DNA from: Thalassiosira profunda
Lineage: Eukaryota; Bacillariophyta; Thalassiosirophyceae; Thalassiosirales; Thalassiosiraceae
NCBI GenBank assembly: GCA_036939355.1
Contig: JALLAP010002518.1
Location: 1 to 12,962, forward strand
Reading direction: 5' to 3'
Length of the DNA: 12,962 bases
In this document: positions 1-7,013 of the stretch, piece by piece
How positions within the stretch are numbered: the stretch's first letter is position 1
Layout of the letters: each line of letters begins with the position of its first letter
Notes under the pieces: model-generated
The model's database searches: none
What the model was told of the DNA's origin: nothing
Seen by the model: the letters and a program-made list of their open reading frames with translations, nothing else
Translations under genes and position numbers: made by a program

Positions 1-181
1 CTCGAGGCTCAATGCAGTGTGAAATTAGCTTATGCATATGAAGTGCCCTCGAGAAGATGACGGGGCCGAAACAGTACACAGCTTCGGCCCTCCTACACAT
101 CTCCTCCCAGGCCCACCGACACTGCCATCGTTGCTCCATATAGACATGAGATCGCAGGCGGGTGGCTCTAGTGAAATGCAG

Positions 182-220
182 GAGAGAGCGCCAACGAATA
201 GCATTCGTTGGGCCTCTCTC
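182..220. other. stem-loop in 3' flank of the 269-2654 gene
   Basis: Nine base pairs CCAACGAAT/ATTCGTTGG close a three-base AGC loop. A 2x2 internal mismatch follows, then seven further pairs GAGAGAG/CTCTCTC. It lies about 50-90 nt beyond the stop codon of the minus-strand gene, so it would fall in the 3' UTR or just past it. A role in 3'-end formation or RNA stability is inference; no poly-U tract accompanies it. Confidence 0.5.
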
Positions 221-239
221 GAATCGTGTAAGATGCAAA

Positions 240-259
240 CGGTGTGCTGACACACACCG
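240..259. other. short stem-loop just past the stop of the 269-2654 gene
   Basis: CGGTGTG and CACACCG form a perfect 7-bp stem around a six-base loop, 10 nt downstream of the minus-strand stop. It could be chance; function unknown. Confidence 0.3.
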
Positions 260-268
260 AAACTCCCC

Positions 269-2654
269 TCATATCTCCATCACCGGCCCCGAGAACGTGG
301 GCGCGTCGCCGTTCGATCCGGCCTTCCCCTCGTTGGCCTGCGACAGCGCCTTCGAGAAGTTGGCGATCGTGGCGGTGGTGTCGTGGACGGTCCCGATGAT
401 CGTGGCGCCCATTCCCTCGCCACCGCTGAACACGCTCTTGTTCCCGGCTCCCGCAGCTGCGGGCGCACCGCTCTCCGGCTCTCCGCCAATGCCGAGGTCG
501 AAGCACCGGCACGTGCTGTAAAACACCGCGCTCACCACGCCGAGCAGGCTGCCTAGTATGCCCCCGTCGCCCTCCAGCTCGACGTCGACCTTCTCCTTGT
601 CGTAATCGAAGTAATCCTCCACGCGGTACTCCCCGGGCACCTCGGCGGCGCCGATCGCCGTCTCGCCCTCGGGCGGCTCCGCGCACCACGGCGCGAAGCC
701 CGGCGATTGTGCGGGGGAAGCCGCGAAGAGGGAGCTCCGCGCCGTGAGGCTGCTGATGCTCGTGTTGGCGAGGCTGGGATCCGTTGATTTCGCAGACCCC
801 GTCCGCTGGGAGGCCTCGTAGGGGCCCTTGGCGGGCTGGAAGGCCGGCGGGCGGGGCCGCTTGGAGGCCGGGACGGAGATCTCGGCGTAGAGGTGCATGC
901 CGGATGGAGCGCTGAAGGAGGGGTCGGTCTTCCCGCTGCTCTTCTTGTTGGCCTTGGCCGTGCTCGGCTTGTTTGCTGCATCTGCATCGCTGCCCTTCTT
1001 CTGCACCGAGGACGGAGGCACGATGGGGCCTCTCTTGACGCCTTCGTTGGCCGGCGTCGCATCCTTCGCCGCCGTCGGCAGCAGCGCGGGCATGCCCTCC
1101 TTGGCCAGGGGTATCGGGCTGCTGCCTCGCAAGCTGCCGCTCCTGTGGGACGACCTGCGATGGGTTCGACCAACAGGGTTCCGACGTGAGCAACTCGCAA
1201 CGAAATTTGTTGCCACTCTAGACGAAGAAGAAACCGGCCGCACCACTCACCTCTTCTTCAGCGGCTTGCCCATCGATCCCTTCCCGAACCTCCGCGACTG
1301 GCTCCTCCGGCTGGGCGCGCTCACGTCGCTCCCGGCCTTCTCCGGGCCCGCCTCCGACGACGTCACCACGCTCACCCGCACGCCCAGCGCCTCGTGGCGC
1401 TCCCGGCGCTCCTCCGCCAGGGACGGCATGGGGGGCGCGTCGACCTCCACCTCCTCGGTCGCCTCGGAGGCCTCGCTGACGGCCCGGTCGCGGCGCTCGG
1501 CGCGGGCCGGGGCCTCGTCGGCCTCGTCGGTGGGGGAGGCGGAGGCCTGCTTCGAGGCGGGGCCCGCGGCGGGGGCGGCGCCGGAGTCCATGGGCACCCA
1601 CTCCGCGGTCCACTGGGGTTCCTCCTCCTCTTGGGGGGAGTTTGGAAACTCGTCGTGGCTTGCGGAGGCGGGGGGGTCCGCCTTGGAGGCTTGGGCCGCG
1701 TCCGCGGACTGGGGCGCCTATTGAGGTTGGGGCAGTGACAGAGAAGAGTTGCAACAGTGTCAGAAAATCATCAGTTGCAATCGTCGTTCATCAATCACAC
1801 CATAGACGAAGGTCTGGACGGCACTACGAGCTTTCATGCCAACCTCATTCCAAAGGCGACCGAGGTTGAGCAGAAATGTGGCCACCACGGGGACAAACAA
1901 GTTTAAGCCAAGCCCACAAACAAACATCACCTTCATCCAAACTTCAACATTGCAATTCACAACACACGCAGTTCTCCGTCAAATCAAAACTCACCGGCGC
2001 CCCCGCCTTCACCCCCTCGCTCGCCGGCAAGAAGTGCATCCCGAAGTACCGGCTCCTTTCCTCCCCGTTATTCGCCCTCGCGACCCGCGGACTCCCCGCG
2101 CTCGCCCCGCTCGGCGCCGTGAGGGATCCCGTCGTCACCGTCATCTGGAGGGCGGTGTCGCCCCCCACGGACTTGCCGCACTGGATGGGCTTGGCGGGGC
2201 TGGAGGCGGTCGATCTCGATAAATGGGAGGGCCGGCCGGCCCGGGAGGCCGAGGTGGAGCTCTTGGTGCGGGCGGGGGAGTGGGGCGGATTGAGACTGCT
2301 GGATTGCAGACTGTTGGACGGCAGGGGGCCCGATGGTTGGCCCGACTGGTGGGCCGGGGAGGCCTCCGCCTCGTCCTCGGAGAAGACGTACCGCGCCTCC
2401 CCCCCCGTGCCCCTCGGGGCCGCGGCGACGGTGGCCGGGGAGGGGAGGCGGTCGGCCGGGTCCGCGGACGCGGGCGTGGCCGGCGAATCTTGGTGGAAGG
2501 CGTCGAACGGCGGGGCCGCCGCCTTGCCGGCAGCGGGTTTGCCGCCGCCCCTCTCCTTCTTGGTGAGGCGCTTCCACAGCGACCGCTTCTTCTTCCCCGC
2601 CGGGGCAGCGGTCGCTGGGGTCACCGCCGCGGCAGGAGCCTCGGCGGTCGCCAT
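269..2654 (-). CDS. three-exon gene, 670-residue low-complexity orphan protein
   Basis: Exons on the minus strand are 2654-1995, 1717-1251 and 1154-269, total 2013 nt. The start ATG at 2654 has a strong context (GGCCATGGCG) and the stop is TGA. Both splice junctions keep the frame: exon 1 ends in phase 0 before GTGAGTTT and exon 2 ends two bases into a codon before GTGAGTGG. The protein is mostly Ala/Pro/Ser/Glu-rich and probably disordered. An early basic patch (KKKRSLWKRLTKK, about residues 21-33) and a second at the exon 2/3 junction (KPLKKRSSHRS) could be nuclear-localisation or membrane-binding signals. The C-terminal part is more ordered-looking: an acidic EDYFDYDKEKVDVELEGD segment, then a hydrophobic stretch (GGILGSLLGVVSAVFYSTC). 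I recognise no family; likely a lineage-specific protein. The exon structure is better supported than any function. Confidence 0.72.
1155..1250 (-). other. intron 2 of the orphan gene (96 nt)
   Basis: GTGAGTGG donor and CATCGCAG acceptor. A TGCTCACG block lies about 36 nt before the acceptor and matches the candidate branch site of other introns here. Splicing joins ...KKR to SSHRS... in frame. Confidence 0.7.
1718..1994 (-). other. intron 1 of the orphan gene (277 nt)
   Basis: GTGAGTTT donor after codon CCG; acceptor CTCAATAG before GCG, phase 0 on both sides. At 277 nt it is about three times longer than the other introns in the window. It contains the palindrome ATTGCAAT (1949-1956) and a further TTGCAAT. 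It also holds an open frame with a hydrophobic segment, described as a finding. Confidence 0.6.
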
Positions 2655-3380
2655 GGCCGTCAAATTATATCGTCAGCGCGGCCGAGATGTATGTATTGTT
2701 ACCGCCGCGCCCAAGCCGCCCAGCTATGCCCACGCCACGGGCAGCCAGCGCTGCGATAGCGATAGGGCCGCGAACCCGGGGCGGACCCGTCAAACTCGAA
2801 TCAGGAAGCGTGATGGGGGTATGGTCGGCCCGTTTCGCTAGCGTTGTCTCGGCAGGTTTCCGTGGGTTTATCGGCAGAGATGGCCGTTCGTTTTCGATGC
2901 TGGGGAGGCCTTGCCTTTGCCTCGTTGCCGCGCGCTCTGCCGCGAGGGGGCCATTGCGGAGCGCGATTTTTGGTGAGCGCGACGAAGACGGGGTCGCTCG
3001 AATTGGCGCCACCACGCACGGGAACCTGTGCGTTTGGTTGCCAATACCATTTCTTTGTGGAAAGCTCTTCTTAGACACTTGTAATTCAGTGATAGCGGCT
3101 GTTAGGGGGCTTTCCTAAAACGTTGCAATAAATGTTTCATACTGTGGTCCACTAAAATATACCGTTTATGATCATGGCTAGAAAAAAATGCTATTTGTAG
3201 CTGCACAATTCATTTTTACACAAGATAATTTTTAGAGGTATAACATATTGTTAGAAGCATTTTAACGATACACAATTCTACTTGCAACTCATCCATTGAA
3301 AGTTATCGTATCCCTGTCAATAATCTCACATCCCTTGAACAAATTCTTACTTTAACCCAAACGTATTCTGGGTAACCGCG

Positions 3381-3402
3381 TGATGTCACCCAAAAATGAC
3401 GT
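3381..3402 (+). promoter_or_regulatory. paired CRE-like (bZIP) sites
   Basis: TGATGTCA at 3381-3388 (one base off the consensus TGACGTCA) and TGACGT at 3397-3402 lie nine bases apart. TGACGT is the core bound by bZIP factors and is known as a CO2/cAMP-responsive element in the diatom Phaeodactylum. An ATTGG (inverted CCAAT) occurs at about 3417. No nearby gene start is evident, so the target is unknown. Confidence 0.25.
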
Positions 3403-3702
3403 GGGATCGGCACTTTATTGGCCCTCTCCGCGCGCGTTTCGCACCCAAGATCCCGGAGATTGCGATTACCATGCTGAACGTCATATTTCCAATCACGTAG
3501 GAATTCATATATTTGGAATTTAACTATGCCCGATGGTTGGAACAGTGGCTCCTGTTTCGTTGTGACATTTTCGCAGGCGCCATCGTTGGTTGCCAGGCGA
3601 AACTTGTATACGTAGGAATCAGTTGGAGCCTGCCAACGTGGCGTATCTGCGCAACGAAATTTGAATTTTTGAACCTGTTCGAACGAACTCAGTAGCTAGA
3701 AA

Positions 3703-3725
3703 TTAGTCGTACGAAATACGACTAA
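3703..3725. repeat. perfect 9-bp stem palindrome with 5-base loop
   Basis: TTAGTCGTA and TACGACTAA are exact reverse complements around the loop CGAAA, inside AT-rich intergenic DNA. It could be a protein-binding site, a terminator-like hairpin or the remnant of a small inverted-repeat element. No target-site duplication was seen. Confidence 0.5.
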
Positions 3726-4270
3726 AAGTAGATACGTAGAGAAGTGCCCCACGCGCCTCTCCCGCCCAACCTCCAACCAACTCCAACCTCCATCAACTCT
3801 CAACTACCGGGATATCTTTGTACTCTCACTCATAAACAATGCTTGCAGATAGATGAATGAACCGCTGAGGCATTGCAGCCTTGCCTTCTGATTGCTTTTT
3901 TCCATAATATTTTGGCAGATTGTGAGAGGTCATGGGTACATGGTGGCGAAGATGATTGGTGAAAGATACACCTACGGTTCTCCTTGAGGTAGAGCAAGAG
4001 TGAAAAGCCAGTGGCATTATTGAAGAGATACCAGGACGCAGAGGACTGCAAACAGCATTGTACCACTAAAATCGCAACTCTACTATCGCCCAACAATATC
4101 TAATTTACCTATGAAAATGGAACCTCACGAGATGAAGCGACGGCATATCCACTTGCAACTCTCCTACAGAACCCGAAGGTAGGTTCAGAGAGTCGGCCCG
4201 TCGACGCCCTCGACGTCGTCTTGACAGAGGACGCAACGAAATGAAAGAGACAGCCCTAAACTAACCCTGC

Positions 4271-4314
4271 GCCCCAAGTCTTCGATCCTTCTTCTCGAAG
4301 TAACAACTTGGGGC
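4271..4314. other. two-tier stem-loop in the 3' UTR of the cingulin-like gene
   Basis: An outer 9-bp stem GCCCCAAGT/ACTTGGGGC encloses an inner 6-bp stem CTTCGA/TCGAAG with a nine-base loop; the two stems are separated only by a TAACA bulge on one side. It starts 18 nt beyond the TAA of the minus-strand gene at 4333. It is therefore likely transcribed and could act in mRNA stability, localisation or 3' processing (inference). Confidence 0.6.
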
Positions 4315-4332
4315 TCGTCCTTGGCAGCGCGC

Positions 4333-6256
4333 TTACTGCACCAGGACCGCGGCACCGGCGGCCACGACGGCCAGGGCGCCCACTATCCGTCGTCCCTCGA
4401 CGCCGTTGTACGCCTTGCTCTCGCTGAACTTGAGGTCGGTCTTGCTGGCGCTCACGCTGCCGCCGTTCCAGGCGTCATCGTCGTAGTCTCCCGAGCTCTT
4501 GCCCGACTTGCCGCTGGAAGACTTGCCCGACTTGGAGGAGCCTCCCGTGGAGGCCGATCCGCCGCCCCACTCGTCGTCGTCGGCAGCGCCCCACTCGTCG
4601 TCGTCCTTGTCGTACGATCCCGAGCCGCCGCTGCTCTTGCCCGACTTGCCGCTTCCAGATCCGGAGCCGCCGGTGGCCGAGCCGTGCCAGCCGTCCTCGG
4701 CGGGGGCGGTCCACGTGTCGTCGCCACTGCCGCCGGAGCCGCCCGAGCTCTTGCCCGACTTGCCAGAACCAGATCCGGAGCCGCCGGTGGCAGCGCCCGA
4801 CCAGGCATCGTCGTCCTCGNCTCTTGCCCGACTTGCCAGAACCAGATCCGGAGCCGCCGGTGGCAGCGCCCGACCAGGCATCGTCGTCCTCACTGGAATT
4901 TGATAGTAACAGAGGAGAGATCGAACGTGAGCGTCTCCTCAAGTCAGGACATGTCATGTGCACATCATGTGCGCGCAAGGCTAGAACTCACGCAGGGGCG
5001 CTCCATCCCTCGTCGCCGCTGCCGCCGCTGCCGCCCGAGCTCTTTCCGGACTTGCCGCTGCCCGATCCCGAGCCGCTTCCTACCCAGCCGTTTTCTTCGC
5101 CGCCCACCCAGGTGTCATCATCCTCTTCGGGAGCGTGCCACTCGGAATGCTCGGATCCCGTCCAGGCGTCGCCCTCCCAGTCGCCACTGCCGGAGGAGCC
5201 CTTGCCGGACTTCCCGCTGCCCGATCCGGAGCCACTCTTGCCGCTCTTGCCCGAGCCCGAAGAGGAGCTTGACCAGGAGTCGTCGCCCCATCCGCCGACC
5301 CAGACCTGCAATAATAGGAACGGATGAGAGATTGAATGTCAGCGTCTTCTCAAAACAGAATCACATCATGTGCACATCATATGCTTGCGCGCAAGCATAG
5401 AACTCACCCACTTGCCGTCCGGCGAGGACGAGCCCTTGGAGCCCTTGGACGACTTGCTTCCCTTGGATCCCTTGCTAGACTTGGAGCCCTTGCCGGACTT
5501 GCCAGATGAGGAGCTGGAAGAATCCCACTTGCCCCATCCGCCGCCCCATGGCTTGCCCCAGTAGGGACCGTCGCCGGACGAGGAGGTGCCCTTGCTTCCC
5601 TTGGAGGAACCAGAGCCGCCGCTCTTGCCCGACTTGCCGCTCGAGGAGGAGTCAGAGCTGGAGCCCCAGCCGGCTGAATTGGAGAGAAGAGAAGTCAAAC
5701 GTGAGCATCTACACAAAAACATATGAATATGAGCACATCATGTGCACGCCATTCCAAACTACTCACGGGCGTCCCAGCCGCCCCAGCCGTCGTCGTCGGA
5801 CGAGCTGCCGGACGAGCCCTTGCTCCCCTTGGAAGAGCCCGATCCGCCGGACTTGCCGCTCTTCCCGCTGGAAGACGACGAAGATCCCGGGCCCCACCAG
5901 CCCGGGTGGCCCCAGCCGCCGTGCCAGTCGCCGCTGCTGCTGTCGGACGAGCCCTTGGACCCCTTGGAGGAGCCCGAGCCGCCGCTCTTGCCGCTCTTCC
6001 CACTGGAAGAGGACGAGGAGGATCCCCAGCCGGGCGGGCCCCACCACGGGCCGCCCCAATCGCCGCTGGACGACGAGGAGGATCCCGATCCTGACTTGCC
6101 GCTCTTTCCAGAGCCCGAGGATCCCGACTTGCCGGACTTTCCAGAGCTCGAAGACGAGCTGGGAGACCAGTCGTCGGACGACGAGCTGGAGGAACCCCAC
6201 CAGCCGTCGGCGGACACGGCCGTGGCCGTCGCGAGGAGCGCGAGGGTCGTCTTCAT
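4333..6256 (-). CDS. cingulin/silaffin-like secreted biosilica-type protein, four exons
   Basis: Exons on the minus strand: 6256-5767, 5673-5408, 5305-4992 and 4892-4333; splice phases 1, 0 and 2 all keep the frame. An N-terminal signal peptide (MKTTLALLATATAVSA, residues 1-16) marks entry to the secretory pathway. The mature chain alternates Ser-run/SGKSGK/SKGSKG modules (about 33-60, 80-103, 125-148, 172-192, 215-244 and later) with Trp-rich linkers such as WWGPPGWG. Residues 222-243 carry eight lysines at exact three-residue spacing. The C-terminal half has acidic Trp linkers (EDDDTW, DDDEW). The end is a hydrophobic run (IVGALAVVAAGAAVLV) closing in Q-stop, like a GPI signal or membrane anchor. 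Composition matches diatom cingulins/silaffins, which associate with silica and organic girdle-band matrices. Exon 4 is frameshifted as assembled by the N at 4820 and a 71-bp duplication; treating those as one copy gives about 518 residues. Family assignment is by composition and architecture, not alignment. Confidence 0.78.
4748..4891. repeat. 71-bp exact direct repeat flanking one N
   Basis: Bases 4748-4818 and 4821-4891 are identical, separated only by G and the N at 4820. The offset is 73 bases, not a multiple of three, so the reading frame breaks inside exon 4. The first mismatch (G at 4819, A at 4892) is at the exon 4 acceptor edge. This looks like two contig ends that overlap but were joined with a one-base gap, or a tandem repeat with an unresolved gap. 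Confidence 0.9.
4893..4991 (-). other. intron 3 of the cingulin-like gene (99 nt, phase 2)
   Basis: GTGAGTTCTA donor, AATTCCAG acceptor. It contains CTTGCGCGCA, GCACATGATGTGC (plus-strand span 4960-4972) and GACGCTCACGTTCGATCTCTC, blocks shared with intron 2 and partly with intron 1. Confidence 0.8.
5306..5407 (-). other. intron 2 of the cingulin-like gene (102 nt, phase 0)
   Basis: GTGAGTTCTA donor, TTATTGCAG acceptor. It carries a perfect 20-bp palindrome at 5380-5399 (half-site TATGCTTGCG) and the 10-bp palindrome ATGTGCACAT at 5368-5377. Most of its length aligns by eye with intron 3. Confidence 0.8.
5674..5766 (-). other. intron 1 of the cingulin-like gene (93 nt, phase 1)
   Basis: GTGAGTAG donor, CAATTCAG acceptor. 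It shares the 13-mer GCACATGATGTGC (plus-strand span 5733-5745) and the block GATGCTCACGTTTGA with the other two introns, but is more diverged near the donor. Confidence 0.8.
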
Positions 6257-7013
6257 CGTTCGTCTGTTCTATCTATTGCAATTCAAAGCCAAAGGGTGTC
6301 AGCCGAGCGTTGAAAGTGGGATCGATCGATCGATATTGTGATAGCGATCGGTGAATGCTGAGCCCTCGTTCATGGAACGACGTTCCCGGAAGGCGCAAGT
6401 CGGCGTCGAACGCGGCCACTTGCCGGCGCCCAAGAACCACGCCCGACTGCATTGGAATTTGTTGGAGGGGCATCAGGCTGCGAAAGCTTTCCTCTCCGAT
6501 GGCGCCTTTAAATTGGGCCTACATACGGCGGAATTGTATCTTCACGACGGAATTTGGTACGGACTGCGAAAAAATCGTCGGGGCGTAGAATATCTAACTT
6601 GGGAATCAGTATTAGGGTGTTTCTGAATCTACAGAGGAATTAGTAATTTATCAACTTAGGCCTCTGGCCGGCCTCGCGGGCTGTTGTCTTCCCGCTCACT
6701 CTTGGAAGCCCGGCGCGTTTTTGTCGAGGGGAGAACGCCGCGGCCTTCGCCCGCATCCTCGGCCCTCGAGGCCGTTCGTTCCCACACACTCAGCCTGTCT
6801 GGGTCGGCGGGGCAAAGGCTCGCCGGCATTGCCAGATGGCAGGGCCCGGGAGTTGGGGAATGCACAAGATGTGATCATTCGCCGGTGCCGATTTGGTTCG
6901 TGGTTGACGGCACTCCAAAAGCTCCGCCGATGACGCGCCCGAGGGCGGCGGCCCCGACGCCTTCGTCGGCGCCCGCGTCCCTTCGAGCGCCGATCGATCG
7001 CCGCGGGAGCTAA
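6257..7013. other. upstream region of the cingulin-like gene, no clear gene
   Basis: Contains the palindrome ATTGCAAT at 6275-6282, 19-26 nt before the minus-strand ATG, and a GATC tetranucleotide run at 6320-6334. An 84-codon open frame from an ATG at 6372 to 6626 (plus) has a natural-looking composition but no recognisable domain. The GC-rich stretch 6660-7010 is open on both strands without clear coding bias. Promoter elements of the cingulin-like gene should lie here. Confidence 0.4.
6275..6282 (-). promoter_or_regulatory. ATTGCAAT palindrome upstream of the cingulin-like start
   Basis: This self-complementary octamer lies 19 nt before the ATG. The same octamer precedes the ATG at 9462, and the shorter ATTGCAA lies in the divergent promoter at 11755. 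It may mark an initiator or C/EBP-like site; it could also be a common genomic word. Confidence 0.25.

Larger units (their letters stand above)
2655..4270. other. long intergenic stretch without a convincing gene
   Basis: About 2655-3015 is GC-rich; from about 3100 to 4270 the DNA is clearly AT-richer. Open frames at 2687-3118 (plus), 3513-3695 (plus) and 3826-4017 (minus) are short, have no recognisable domain and show no coding-type third-position bias. The stretch must contain the 5' regulatory DNA of the gene at 269-2654 and the 3' flank of the gene at 4333-6256. Visible items are a TATAAT-like run on the minus strand about 10 nt before the ATG at 2654, CRE-like sites near 3381-3402 and a palindrome at 3703-3725. 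Confidence 0.5.

Noticed and set aside
897..1724. Plus-strand open frame of 275 codons
   Set aside because: Antisense to exons 2 and 3 of the orphan gene. It starts and ends with no supporting signals, whereas the minus strand has matching splice sites and phases.
2687..3118. Plus-strand open frame of 143 codons
   Set aside because: No domain, mixed composition, and runs through both GC-rich and AT-rich DNA without codon bias; could still be a small gene but not supported.
3826..4096. Overlapping minus-strand frames that faintly suggested a transposon-like peptide
   Set aside because: The longer one has no ATG, neither shows a catalytic motif, and no terminal repeats were found.
4748..4891. 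Possibility of a CRISPR-like or satellite repeat
   Set aside because: Only two copies, directly adjacent and inside a coding exon; better explained by contig overlap or a coding repeat.
5742..6341. Long plus-strand open frame of about 199 codons rich in Pro, Glu, Asp and Leu
   Set aside because: It is the antisense image of the SGKSGK repeats; the minus strand has the signal peptide, clean splice sites and the known protein type.
6372..6626. 84-codon plus-strand open frame divergent from the cingulin-like gene
   Set aside because: Natural-looking composition but no family, no splice evidence and it lies in the expected promoter; left as description only.
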